The notes beneath the pieces are model-generated. The model was given only the letters and a program-made list of their open reading frames with translations. It ran no database searches and was not told the origin of the DNA. This document shows, piece by piece, positions 44,805-55,133 of a stretch of DNA of 63,261 bases (positions within the stretch are counted from its first letter, which is position 1; each line of letters opens with the position of its first letter). Where the stretch lies: assembly GCF_002848005.1 (NCBI RefSeq), contig NZ_PKHX01000007.1, positions 55,748 through 119,008 on the forward strand. Reading direction: 5' to 3'. The DNA comes from Varibaculum cambriense (lineage in GTDB: Bacteria > Actinomycetota > Actinomycetes > Actinomycetales > Actinomycetaceae). The position numbers were made by a program, and so were the translations under genes.

Positions 44805-44854
44805 GAGCTAAGGAGTAGCAATAGGATCCGAGGTTACACGGGAGGTGAACCAGG

Positions 44855-46354
44855 GTGCGTGACGCCGCGTCTAAACGTCGCATTGGGGTGCAGGTAGCAC
44901 TGGCGGTAGTGGCGGTATTCGTCGCCCTGGGAACTCTAATTATCGCCCCCACTACCTCCATCGCGGGTGCCGTAAAACCTACCTATGAGATCACGCTGAC
45001 ACCAGTAAATCCCCAGCCCACTACCACTACTCCGACTTCTGATTACGATCCGGTGATGCCCGGTCCTTCTCCTACTCCTACCTTTAACGGTCCGCGCATT
45101 ATCCTGTCGCTACGTCCGGTACAACCCGGTCCTTCCCCGGTTCCCACTTTTAACCAAACCACTTCTCCCTCCGATACGGTGCAACCGGTGGGCGTAGCCC
45201 AGGACTTACGGCGCGCCTCTGCCTCTGGTTCTTTTGCCTGCGGCTTGCGCACCGATGGCACTGCCCGCTGCTGGGGAGTGAACGATTCTGGTCAGTTAGG
45301 GATTCCCATAACTCGTCAGCCTGCGATATTACCGCAGACCATAGCAAATCAACCGGTGAAATTTACTCAGATTTCCACCGGGCGGGAATACACCTGCGGC
45401 CTGGGCACCGACAAGTTTGTTTACTGCTGGGGAGATAACTCCTTTGGGCAACTGGGACAGGTTAAGTCCCGAACCCAACTATCGGGGTCTTTCAATCCTT
45501 TGCGAGTAGCGACCCTGCCCGCAGATACCGCCCAAATCGCCACTGGAGGGCGCCATGCCTGTGCCCTTTCCAATTCCGGAGTGCTTACTTGCTGGGGAGC
45601 CAACGAAATGGCACAGGTGGGTAACAGCACTAATATCGGAAATCAACTAAAACCGGTAGCCGTAATGACCGATGTAAAAGAGGTCGCCACCGGTAATGAC
45701 CACACCTGTGCGCTCAAGCAAGACGGCACAGTTTATTGTTGGGGAGTAAAAGCTGGTTGGGACGGTTGGAATGACCGACTGGCAGTTAACTACCAGCTAC
45801 GGCCGGCTCCGGTTTCGCAGCTTAAATTCGTCTCTCTGCGAGCTGCCGGGGATCGCAGCTGTGCAATTGCTGAAAATAAACGGCTGTATTGCTGGGGAAT
45901 CAATACCGACGGTCAGGCAGGCAAACCGGGCGATATGTCTACGCGAGGCAAAATGCTGCAGCCCGAATTGATCAGCTCCCTTCCGGAAGTTAGCCAGGTC
46001 TACCTTGGCTACTACAGTGGCTGTGCGGTTACCCCCAGCGGCAGTACCTACTGTTGGGGACGCAACGACTTCGGCCAACTGGGACCGGGGATTGCCTTAA
46101 CCAAACGGGTAGCTGGCAACAACACGCAGATTATCGGGGCAGCTCCCGCGGTTAGTGGTTTAGATGCTCGACTAGGGGCAAATGCCCGCTCCACTATCTT
46201 CATGGGCAGTACCTTTACCTGCATGTTAGATAAACAGAACAATATGTACTGTGTCGGCAACTGGGCACAGGGACAACTAGCAGATGGACGGCGTAGCGAT
46301 CGGCTTTCAAACGCGCGAACCGCCCAGATCACCCCAGTCTATTCCCGCCTGTAA
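44855..46354 (+). CDS. Secreted RCC1-repeat beta-propeller protein
   Basis: The 499-residue protein starts with a basic region and one hydrophobic segment (VQVALAVVAVFVALGTLIIA), giving export or membrane anchoring. A Pro/Thr/Ser stalk follows, with the doubled motif PGPSPTPTFN / PGPSPVPTFN. About seven RCC1 repeats then form a propeller, each with a CxWGxNxxGQLG core, for example RCWGVNDSGQLG and YCWGDNSFGQLG. The paired Cys in each blade suggest disulfides outside the cell. No LPXTG signal is seen. GGAGGTGA precedes the GTG start. The GtrA gene follows after nine bases. Function is unknown. Confidence 0.88.
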   Translation: MRDAASKRRIGVQVALAVVAVFVALGTLIIAPTTSIAGAVKPTYEITLTPVNPQPTTTTPTSDYDPVMPGPSPTPTFNGPRIILSLRPVQPGPSPVPTFNQTTSPSDTVQPVGVAQDLRRASASGSFACGLRTDGTARCWGVNDSGQLGIPITRQPAILPQTIANQPVKFTQISTGREYTCGLGTDKFVYCWGDNSFGQLGQVKSRTQLSGSFNPLRVATLPADTAQIATGGRHACALSNSGVLTCWGANEMAQVGNSTNIGNQLKPVAVMTDVKEVATGNDHTCALKQDGTVYCWGVKAGWDGWNDRLAVNYQLRPAPVSQLKFVSLRAAGDRSCAIAENKRLYCWGINTDGQAGKPGDMSTRGKMLQPELISSLPEVSQVYLGYYSGCAVTPSGSTYCWGRNDFGQLGPGIALTKRVAGNNTQIIGAAPAVSGLDARLGANARSTIFMGSTFTCMLDKQNNMYCVGNWAQGQLADGRRSDRLSNARTAQITPVYSRL

Positions 46355-46363
46355 TCTTAAGCC

Positions 46364-46810
46364 GTGGGAAAGCTTTACAACTATCTACGCGCCCCCGGAC
46401 GCCTGGCAAGAATTATTAAGTTCTGTCTAGTGGGCGGAATGAACTACCTGGTTGATGTATCGGTTTTCAACCTGTTAATGGTAAGTTGGCTTTCCTCGCA
46501 CCCCTTGACTTCCAAAATTTTAGCCGCCGCAGTAGCCACCATATTTTCTTGGGTGGTTAACCGTCATTGGACTTTCCGCAACCAACGCACCAACAATCGT
46601 CTGCAAGAGTTCGTTGGCTTCGCGGTAGTTAATGTACTCGGAATGGTACCTGCGGTTATTTGTCTGGGCATCAGCCATTACCTTCTGGGGTTGACCTCGC
46701 TGCTGGCTGACAATATCTCCGCCAATATTATCGGATTGATTTTAGGAACTATTTTACGTTTTTTCCTGTATGAACATCTGATTTTTACCGGTAAGCAGCA
46801 GCGCAAGTGA
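46364..46810 (+). CDS. GtrA-like membrane protein, second copy
   Basis: The 148-residue protein has about four TM segments and the family pattern KFCLVGGMNYLVDVSVFNLL, FSWVVNRHWTFRNQRTNN, and a closing GTILRFFLYEHLIF. It would assist transfer of lipid-linked sugars across the membrane. GTG at 46364 is the start, nine bases after the RCC1 stop, so the two are probably cotranscribed. It differs clearly in sequence from the GtrA protein at 2620-3114. The 245 bases to mdh hold a GTGGC-AGAT-GCCAC hairpin (46951-46964) and no gene. Confidence 0.85.
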   Translation: MGKLYNYLRAPGRLARIIKFCLVGGMNYLVDVSVFNLLMVSWLSSHPLTSKILAAAVATIFSWVVNRHWTFRNQRTNNRLQEFVGFAVVNVLGMVPAVICLGISHYLLGLTSLLADNISANIIGLILGTILRFFLYEHLIFTGKQQRK

Positions 46811-46983
46811 AGTCTGATTTTCTGAGGACGCACCTCAAGAAAGATTTTGCCAGGGATCCCCAGTTAGGACTAAGGGTCAACAAATATTTCTCGAGATCAA
46901 GACGTACCTTATTTCCTGCGGTTATATAGGTATTTTTAAGAAATCTTTTAGTGGCAGATGCCACCTTAAAGCGTTAGGGTTGA

Positions 46984-48054
<1,071 letters not shown>

Positions 48055-48099
48055 GCCCCTTTTTTGCTTACCTACCCCTTTGGGGTCGGGTAGAGCCAA

Positions 48100-48146
48100 A
48101 ATATTGGGGGGTTGAGCATTATGCCCAACCCCCCAATATTATTTTT
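48100..48146 (+). terminator. Rho-independent terminator of mdh
   Basis: AATATTGGGGGGTTG pairs with CAACCCCCCAATATT across a small loop, followed by ATTTTT. It begins 46 bases after the stop. A smaller hairpin (CTACCC...GGGTAG) precedes it. Confidence 0.88.
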
Positions 48147-48192
48147 CAGGACAACTGATTAAGACAATGAATAACCGCCCAGCTCAGGTAGG

Positions 48193-50829
48193 CTAGATTT
48201 TCTCCATCGGTGCTAAACGTAGCAAGAGCCGTTTGGTTACTCCCCCGGAGAACTCTACTTTGGCGCTCTTAGAACGCCCCCGCCCTTCAATGGCGATCAC
48301 CGTGCCTTCCCCAAATTTGTCGTGGCGCACCCGATCTCCGGTGCCGACCTCTACAGCTTTACCAATAGAAGCATTGGCATCGGTGCGTGCCCCCAACTCG
48401 GTTCCCAAACGTTTCACTTTCCCGGTTTCCCGCCGCGAAATCTTCCCCGTTCCACCGGCTCCAAATGCCGGTCCAGCGGTATCCTCATCCCGATACCTGC
48501 CAGTTCGCTGCGGGTAGTTGCGCTCACCGCGACTGCGATACCCAGAACTGCTCCGGCGATTGCTAGAGCTGCTCCCCCAACTACTCCCGGAGCTCCATGA
48601 GGAAGAGGTATCGAAGGAAAATTCAAACTGCCCGTTACTCTTACTTAACTGGTCGGGTTGATCCATTAACTCGGTCGGAACCTCCAGCAAGAATGGAGAC
48701 AGCGGCTGCCAGCGGGTTTCCCCCCACATTTGCCGATTATGAGCGGCAGTCAAATAAACTTTTTGCTGCGCGCGAGTAATCGCCACATAGGCCAGGCGGC
48801 GTTCCTCTGCCATTTCCCCGGCCTCTCCTAAGGCGCGCGAATGCGGGAAGGTTCCTTCCTCCAGTCCGGTTACAAACACCACCGGGAACTCCAAGCCCTT
48901 CGCCATATGTACGGTCATTAGCGTAACTTGTCCCCGCTGGTCACCCGGGAGTTGATCCGCATCAGCCACCAGGGCAACTCGCTCTAAGAAATCCACCAAA
49001 GTGCCTTCCGGTTCATCCTCACTGAACTGGGAGGCCACGTTATAGAATTCCGAAAGGTTATCCAGGCGTACCCCGTCTTGGGGATCTTTCGAGCCTTCCA
49101 AAGATTTCAAATACCCGGATTCAGTTAGTACCGTCTGCAAGCTTTCCTTCAACGGCGCGCCTTCAATATAGGTTTGCCGGGCAGAAACTAAGCAATCCCA
49201 AAACTGCGCGATGCTGGTGCGTGCTCGCGGGGTAAGCCCGCTAATCTCGGCAGTGTCCGGCACCGCTTCGCTCATCCCCGAAAGGTTGGTATCCGCAGCC
49301 GCCCGCGGGCGTTCTTCCCCCAGCTCTTGCAGCCACACCAAAGCCGCCACTCGCCCGAGGGAAACATCATAAGTATTCGCCGCGGCCTGCAGTGCCGCTT
49401 GCGCCTTATTACCTAAGGAGCGCTTAGGAGTGTTGATCACTCGCGTAAAAGCCACAGTGTCATCGGGATTTACCACCAGCTGCAAATAGGCGATCGCGTC
49501 CTTGATTTCTTTGCGTTCATAGAACTTGGTGCCGCCGATAATCCGGTAGGGAATTCCCGCATGGGTCAAAGTTTCTTCCAGGAGGCGCGAGTGGGCATTA
49601 ATCCGGTAAAAAACCGCAATATCACCGTAGGTGTATCCCGCGCTTACCAGCTGGTTTATTTCTTCCACTACCGATAGCGCTTCGTCGCGATCAGCTGAAG
49701 ATATCCGCACCCCAACTTTTTCGCCCTCACCAGAATCGGTCCAGAGCTTTTTCTTGTGCCGACTCTGATTATGAGAAATCACCGCATTGGCCGCCGCCAA
49801 AATATTCCCACTGGAACGGTAGTTTTGTTCCAGGTAGATGGTGCGTGCCCCGGGAAAATCTTTTTCAAACTCTTCAATGTTGCGCACAGTCGCGCCCCGG
49901 AAAGCATAGATAGACTGGTCAGAATCCCCAACTACGGTAAGTTCCGCGGGAGTGACCGCTTCGCCCGCTACCTGTTCTGGTTGATTAATCGCCGCGCCAG
50001 CTACCCCTGATAGCAACTTAACCAGCACATACTGCGCATGATTAGTATCTTGATATTCGTCTACCAGCACGTGGCGGAAACGGTGACAAAAACTGGATTG
50101 CACCAAGGGATTGCTTTGGAAAAGCTGTACCGTCCGCATAATCAGATCATCGAAGTCTAGGGCATTAGCAGCCCCTAAGCGCTGTTGATAGCTTGGGTAT
50201 ACCTTCGCCACTACCTCCGCATCTGGCCCGGGACCTGCACTAGCGAGGTAGGTATCGGGATCTATCAAAGAGTTCTTTAAATCCGAAATTCGGCCCTGAA
50301 TTTTCTTAGCTGGGAACCGTTTAGGATCAAGTTGTAGTTCTTTTAGAATCATGGAAACCAAACGGGTAGCGTCCGCTTGATCATAAATCGTAAAAGAGGA
50401 TTTAAGGTTCGCAGCCTCGGCGTAGCGGCGTAAGATTCTCACGCAGGCAGAGTGAAAAGTTGACACCCACATTTGACCGGCTTGCGGCCCGATCAGGGAA
50501 CTAACCCTTTCTCGCATTTCTGCAGCCGCCTTATTGGTGAAGGTGATGGCTAAAATTTGCGAGGGATAAGCCTTGCCAGTAGCCAAGAGGTAGGCGATGC
50601 GGCGGGTCAAAACCCGGGTTTTCCCGGAGCCAGCTCCCGCCATCACCAGCAACGGGCTGCCGTGATGCTCGACGGCTTGCCGTTGGGGCTCGTTCAAACC
50701 CGCAACAATCTCTTCCGGTCTGGAGGAAGTCGGCGAGGAGGACGGATCCGAGCCTACCGCAACTGCACCGGGCAGCAAGGTTTGGGACGTGGGGGTATCA
50801 GCAGAAAAAAGGGCGTTAAAATCTATCAT
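48193..50829 (-). CDS. pcrA: PcrA/UvrD-type DNA helicase
   Basis: PcrA is an SF1A 3'-5' helicase in repair and replication. The 878-residue protein has all family motifs: LNEPQRQAVEHHG (Q motif), VMAGAGSGKTRVLTRRIAYL (Walker A), TFTNKAAAEMRERV, LVDEYQDTNHAQYVLV, GDSDQSIYAFRGA, LEQNYRSSGNIL, and VTLMTVHMAKGLEFPVVF near the C-terminus. A Ser/Arg/Gly-rich linker leads to a small C-terminal domain (VRHDKFGEGTVIAIEGRG) that in PcrA contacts RNA polymerase. The ATG at 50829 follows AGG and clears the upstream stop; the longer frame start at 50916 would overlap it. Confidence 0.95.
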   Translation of the reverse strand: MIDFNALFSADTPTSQTLLPGAVAVGSDPSSSPTSSRPEEIVAGLNEPQRQAVEHHGSPLLVMAGAGSGKTRVLTRRIAYLLATGKAYPSQILAITFTNKAAAEMRERVSSLIGPQAGQMWVSTFHSACVRILRRYAEAANLKSSFTIYDQADATRLVSMILKELQLDPKRFPAKKIQGRISDLKNSLIDPDTYLASAGPGPDAEVVAKVYPSYQQRLGAANALDFDDLIMRTVQLFQSNPLVQSSFCHRFRHVLVDEYQDTNHAQYVLVKLLSGVAGAAINQPEQVAGEAVTPAELTVVGDSDQSIYAFRGATVRNIEEFEKDFPGARTIYLEQNYRSSGNILAAANAVISHNQSRHKKKLWTDSGEGEKVGVRISSADRDEALSVVEEINQLVSAGYTYGDIAVFYRINAHSRLLEETLTHAGIPYRIIGGTKFYERKEIKDAIAYLQLVVNPDDTVAFTRVINTPKRSLGNKAQAALQAAANTYDVSLGRVAALVWLQELGEERPRAAADTNLSGMSEAVPDTAEISGLTPRARTSIAQFWDCLVSARQTYIEGAPLKESLQTVLTESGYLKSLEGSKDPQDGVRLDNLSEFYNVASQFSEDEPEGTLVDFLERVALVADADQLPGDQRGQVTLMTVHMAKGLEFPVVFVTGLEEGTFPHSRALGEAGEMAEERRLAYVAITRAQQKVYLTAAHNRQMWGETRWQPLSPFLLEVPTELMDQPDQLSKSNGQFEFSFDTSSSWSSGSSWGSSSSNRRSSSGYRSRGERNYPQRTGRYRDEDTAGPAFGAGGTGKISRRETGKVKRLGTELGARTDANASIGKAVEVGTGDRVRHDKFGEGTVIAIEGRGRSKSAKVEFSGGVTKRLLLRLAPMEKI

Positions 50830-50849
50830 TAAACCTGGATATCTGGATA

Positions 50850-52394
50850 TTACCTGCGAGAAAGCAGACCGGCACGTCGCAGGACTTGATTTTGCTCTTC
50901 CTCGGTTGCGTTCCACCCAACCGCGAGATATTTCAAAGACAAAGCATCAATGCAAAATGCCGCCACCGAAATTCCGGAATCAGTCTCATAGGCAATCGCA
51001 ACGATCCGAATATCTTCCAAAGAAACCACGTCAAGCGTATTGACCGGCTGAGAAGTAAAGGGCATAACTCCTAAAAGCTCGGAAGCGAAATCAAACATGG
51101 AACGTACAGTTCCCTGCCCATTCTGATTACGCGCCACCGCCAGCATTACCCGGGACTGTTCGGTGTGTTCGGGAGCAGAATAGAATGCTCGTTCGACCGC
51201 TGTTGGCAGGGTATTCCCCAAAGCCTTTTTATCTAATTTTTCAGTGAAACTGCGGCCACCATCAGCAGAGGCATAGGCGTTGAAGGTTAATCCCTGATCG
51301 GTTTCCTCAATACAGCCCATCACCAATTTACCGTCGGAAAGCTCGGTAATGGTTGCTTGTATAACCTTTTCGCCAGCAAATTTACCTGCCCACCAGGAGA
51401 TTCCTTGGTCATCGGAGCAGACCGCCACCGCGCCTCGTTTACCGTCAGCCTCGGTGGCTACTGCCACATAGGCGAGCCGGCCGGTCCAGATCCCGTGACG
51501 TAGCTGTACTCCGTGCCCATGAGCGGTGCGCCGCGAAACCCAGCTTTGATCACCGTCAACTAGGCTGGTCAAATCGCGGTAACGCCAGGTATCACCTTCG
51601 TCATCACTTAAGGCCACCGCAATATGGTTTTGGGATTCATCGTCATCGTTGCGAGTAGTTACCGCGATAAATACCCGCCCGGTGACTTGAGAAATAATTA
51701 TCTGCGGGTCAGTGAAAGACTGGCCAGAATCCGTATAGGTTTCTTGATCGAAAAGAATACGGGGCTCTTCCCAACTGATTCCGTGATCCTTGCTGCGGGT
51801 ATACCACACCTGGGCCTGTCCCCCCGCCGGGCGCTTTTCAAACGCCAAAATCAGTTTGCGTCCCGGAGTGCGATCAATAGCAGGTGCTCCGTAGGTTTCC
51901 TGGTCGTTAGCTGCGCAAATATCGGCAGTTTTCACTCCATGTACCGGAAGCTTCCGGTGTGGTTCTTCTACTGGTTCTACCGGAGTCTCCGGAGAGCTGG
52001 CTTCCTCGGCAGTGGCGGAGGTATCTGCCGGCTCTGGCGTAGACGGGGAATCCGAGGTCTGCGAGTCTGGGACGGTAGCCACCGGAGTAGCCGGGGCAGT
52101 CTTAGGTGATTCCTGAATCTTTTCCGGGGAACTAACCGCAGATTCTGCGGTATTTTCTTCCGCTGGGCTAGGCGCGACAGATTCAGAAACAGCTTCCTCG
52201 CTCTGATTATCCGACAGCGTCTGATCTTCTATAATCACAACCCCGGAAGATTCGTAAACTGTCCGTTCGCTCTCAGATTTATCTGCTTCTTTAGCAGCGC
52301 TTTCCAAGGCTAACGGCAGGCGGGAGTCGCGCTCGTCATCACGAGCAGAAGACCCTCTAAAGAGTCTTTTCAAGCGTTGCCAAAACCCAGCCAC
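50850..52394 (-). CDS. Cytoplasmic sialidase-fold protein lacking catalytic residues
   Basis: The 514-residue protein has a basic start, an acidic Ser/Pro/Thr-rich region to about residue 150, then a six-bladed sialidase-type propeller. Four Asp boxes are clear: SKDHGISW (201-208), SDDEGDTW (263-270), SDDQGISW (327-334), SADGGRSF (376-383). HGHGVQLRHG and ITELSDGKLVMG match GH33 enzymes. The Arg of the RIP motif is replaced (YGAPAI, 168-173), and the NES-type Glu and the catalytic Asp also appear missing. There is no signal peptide. It lies between metG and pcrA, 20 bases before the latter. A binding role is inferred. Confidence 0.72.
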   Translation of the reverse strand: MAGFWQRLKRLFRGSSARDDERDSRLPLALESAAKEADKSESERTVYESSGVVIIEDQTLSDNQSEEAVSESVAPSPAEENTAESAVSSPEKIQESPKTAPATPVATVPDSQTSDSPSTPEPADTSATAEEASSPETPVEPVEEPHRKLPVHGVKTADICAANDQETYGAPAIDRTPGRKLILAFEKRPAGGQAQVWYTRSKDHGISWEEPRILFDQETYTDSGQSFTDPQIIISQVTGRVFIAVTTRNDDDESQNHIAVALSDDEGDTWRYRDLTSLVDGDQSWVSRRTAHGHGVQLRHGIWTGRLAYVAVATEADGKRGAVAVCSDDQGISWWAGKFAGEKVIQATITELSDGKLVMGCIEETDQGLTFNAYASADGGRSFTEKLDKKALGNTLPTAVERAFYSAPEHTEQSRVMLAVARNQNGQGTVRSMFDFASELLGVMPFTSQPVNTLDVVSLEDIRIVAIAYETDSGISVAAFCIDALSLKYLAVGWNATEEEQNQVLRRAGLLSRR

Positions 52395-52420
52395 GTACGT
52401 TCTCCTTTACGCCCCGGCTC

Positions 52421-54223
52421 CTAAGCGAGCCGAGCCAATTCCTCTTCTATAATCTCAGGTTCTAGCTTCTGAAACACGGGTTTGGGTTTAGAAACTGACC
52501 TTCCGATTTGAATTTCGTGTCTTCCCCAATGCGGAACCTCGCTGTAATCGCCCGTAATAATGGGGTAGGCGAAATCTGAACCGTCTTCTCTAGTTTGGTC
52601 TAAATCTTTAACTTCTTCAATACGAGGCATCGGGGCAATCTCCCCTTGCCCGCCGAACACCCGGTCGATGGCATTGGCCGAGGACGGCAAAAACGGCGAA
52701 AACATCAAATTCAGATCCGCAATAACCTGCGCTAACACCCACAATATAGTGTGGAGACGCTCCTCGGTTTCCGGAGTCTTCAATTTGAAAGGCTCCGTGG
52801 CGGCCACATATTGATTCGCTAGTGACACCAGATGCATGATCTGCTGCAGCGCAGCTTTTTGCCTATGGGTGGCAATTAATTCTCCGACCTCAGCAAACCC
52901 GGCTTCTACCTGGTCTAGGAGCTGTTGATCTTCAGGTTGTAACTGCCCGGGCTGAGGAATCGCTCCCACCCGCTTATGAATCATGGAGGCCACCCGGTTA
53001 ACCAGGTTCCCCCAGGCCGCTACCAGTTCGTCATTGGTGCGGCGTACGAACTCTGCCCAGGTGAAATCGGCATCCTGATTTTCAGGACCGGCTGCGGAAA
53101 TAAAATAACGTAAGGCATCGGCCTGGTAACGCGAAAGCATATCCCGCACGTAAATCACCACGGATTTAGAGGTAGAGAACTTCTTACCCTCCATAGTTAG
53201 GAACTCCGAAGAGACTACCTCCGTGGGCAGGTTGAGCCGCCCCATTTCTCCGGGCTCACCGCCACGGTCGCCCTCGCCGTTGTATCCGAGCAGTTCCGCC
53301 GGCCAAACCTGGGAGTGGAAAACGATATTGTCTTTGCCCATGAAGTAGTAGGAGCGAGCCTGGGGATCATTCCACCATTCCCGCCAGCGTTCTGGCTGGC
53401 CGATGCGCCGCGCCCACTCGATGCTGGCAGATAGATATCCCACCACTGCGTCAAACCACACGTACAAGCGTTTGCTGGGTTGATCTTCCCAACCGGGAAC
53501 CGGAATCCCCCAATCAATATCGCGGGTCATAGCGCGCGGCTTAATTTCCGCCAGAATATTTTTGGAAAAGCGGATTACGTTAGGTCGCCAAGTTCCGGAG
53601 GCCTCGCGTTCGTCAAGCCATTTCCCGAGGGCGTCCGCAAGGGCGGGCAGATCCAGGAAATAGTGGGAGGTTTCTTCGAACTTGGGGGTTTCTCCATTGA
53701 TTTTCGAAACCGGGTCAATCAAATCAATGGGGTCTAGCTGTTTACCACAGTTGTCACATTGATCCCCGCGCGCCCCGCTGGCTCCGCACAGCGGGCAGGT
53801 GCCTTCGATGTAGCGGTCAGGTAGCGCCCTGCCATTAGAGGGGCTAATCGCGGCCATTGCCCGCTTTTCAATCAGATACCCATTGTCGCGTACCTGCGCA
53901 AACATAGCTTTGGTAACGGCAATGTGATTGCCGGTAGTGGTCCGGGTAAACAGGTCATAGGACAGCCCCAGGTTCACCAGATCCTCTACGATTAACCGGT
54001 TATTGCGGTCGGCGAGTTCCTGGGGAGAAATCCCCTCCGCCTCTGCCTGCACCAAAATCGGGGTACCGTGTTCATCGGTTCCCGACACCATTAACACCTC
54101 GTGGCCTGCCATCCGCATATAGCGGCTGAAAACATCGGAGGGGACGCCAAAACCGGCTACGTGCCCAATATGGCGCGGACCGTTGGCGTAGGGCCAAGCA
54201 ACAGCGGATAAAACATGAGTCAT
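52421..54223 (-). CDS. metG: Methionyl-tRNA synthetase
   Basis: MetG charges tRNA-Met. The 600-residue class I enzyme has the HIGH box in [27 protein letters not shown], a zinc knuckle with [18 protein letters not shown], and the signature loop KFSTSKS. The C-terminal helical anticodon domain is present, without the added tRNA-binding domain. The ATG at 54223 begins directly in the Rossmann fold ([15 protein letters not shown]). It is on the opposite strand from pmt and 51 bases from the end of rsmI. Confidence 0.97.
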   Translation of the reverse strand: MTHVLSAVAWPYANGPRHIGHVAGFGVPSDVFSRYMRMAGHEVLMVSGTDEHGTPILVQAEAEGISPQELADRNNRLIVEDLVNLGLSYDLFTRTTTGNHIAVTKAMFAQVRDNGYLIEKRAMAAISPSNGRALPDRYIEGTCPLCGASGARGDQCDNCGKQLDPIDLIDPVSKINGETPKFEETSHYFLDLPALADALGKWLDEREASGTWRPNVIRFSKNILAEIKPRAMTRDIDWGIPVPGWEDQPSKRLYVWFDAVVGYLSASIEWARRIGQPERWREWWNDPQARSYYFMGKDNIVFHSQVWPAELLGYNGEGDRGGEPGEMGRLNLPTEVVSSEFLTMEGKKFSTSKSVVIYVRDMLSRYQADALRYFISAAGPENQDADFTWAEFVRRTNDELVAAWGNLVNRVASMIHKRVGAIPQPGQLQPEDQQLLDQVEAGFAEVGELIATHRQKAALQQIMHLVSLANQYVAATEPFKLKTPETEERLHTILWVLAQVIADLNLMFSPFLPSSANAIDRVFGGQGEIAPMPRIEEVKDLDQTREDGSDFAYPIITGDYSEVPHWGRHEIQIGRSVSKPKPVFQKLEPEIIEEELARLA

Positions 54224-54274
54224 ACCTCTATCCTAATGCCCCGCTGCCGAGAGCAAAAATACCTAAAGACCTGG

Positions 54275-55129
54275 TTATTTTCGTTCGGCAAGCGCCCGGT
54301 TATAAAGCACCTTGGCGCTGAGTCCGCTTTGTACCGCTACCGCCTTGGCAGCGTCCTTCAATCTTTGCCCCTTCTCGACGCGGCTGAGGACGAGACTGGT
54401 CGCTTCCTCCTCATTAAGGGGAGTTTGCGGGGAAGCTCCCGCCACCACAATCACGATTTCTCCGCGCACCTCTTTAGCTTTTTCTTTTAGCTCACCGAGG
54501 GTTCCGCGCCAGACTTCTTCGTGAATCTTGGTGAGTTCCCGGCAGACGGCAGCGGGCCGTCCTGCCCCAAAAACCTGGGCGAGTGCCCCCAAAGTTGCAG
54601 CTAGACGCCGGGGAGACTCCAAGAAAATCATGGTGCGTTCCTCGCCGGAAAGCTCTTCTAAACGTCGCGTTTGGGCAGCTGATTTGCGGGGCAAGAACCC
54701 TTCAAAACAAAAGCGATCCGTAGGCAATCCAGAAAGAGCGAGGGCGATAAGAGGGGCAGATGGCCCTGGTAGGACTGTCAGCGGCACCCCGCGTTTAATC
54801 GCCGCCTGTACAATCACATAGCCAGGATCAGAAACTGTGGGCATTCCCGCATCGGTTACCAGCAGAACTCGCTGACCGTCCACGGCGCTAGATACTATTT
54901 GCTCAGCTTTAGCTGCCTCGTTGTGTTCATGGCAGGAAACTAAAGGGGCACGCCTACTGACTCTTAGGTGTTCACGCAGCAGCCCGGTGCGGCGGGTATC
55001 TTCGGCCGCAATCAAATCTGCCTGCTCGAAGGCACTCACCAGGCGGGGAGTAGCATCGGCGAGATTACCAATCGGGGTCGCCGCTAAAGCGATGACGCCT
55101 GCATCCCAGGAAAACTGTTCCACTCTCAC
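54275..55129 (-). CDS. rsmI: 16S rRNA (cytidine-1402-2'-O)-methyltransferase
   Basis: RsmI methylates C1402 in the ribosomal P site using S-adenosylmethionine. The 284-residue protein has ALAATPIGNLADATPRLVSA, AAEDTRRTGLLREHL, the VLLVTDAGMPTVSDPG cofactor loop, and PSAPLIALALSGLPTDRFCF. The C-terminal helical part is DAAKAVAVQSGLSAKVLYNR. The start is GTG at 55129. The pmt gene begins only a few bases away on the other strand, an arrangement conserved in actinobacteria. Confidence 0.95.
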   Translation of the reverse strand: MRVEQFSWDAGVIALAATPIGNLADATPRLVSAFEQADLIAAEDTRRTGLLREHLRVSRRAPLVSCHEHNEAAKAEQIVSSAVDGQRVLLVTDAGMPTVSDPGYVIVQAAIKRGVPLTVLPGPSAPLIALALSGLPTDRFCFEGFLPRKSAAQTRRLEELSGEERTMIFLESPRRLAATLGALAQVFGAGRPAAVCRELTKIHEEVWRGTLGELKEKAKEVRGEIVIVVAGASPQTPLNEEEATSLVLSRVEKGQRLKDAAKAVAVQSGLSAKVLYNRALAERK

Positions 55130-55133
55130 AATT

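Noticed and set aside
54921..55133. N-terminal extension of Pmt by 71 residues
   Set aside because: It would overlap the rsmI start on the other strand and the added sequence looks like antisense of rsmI.
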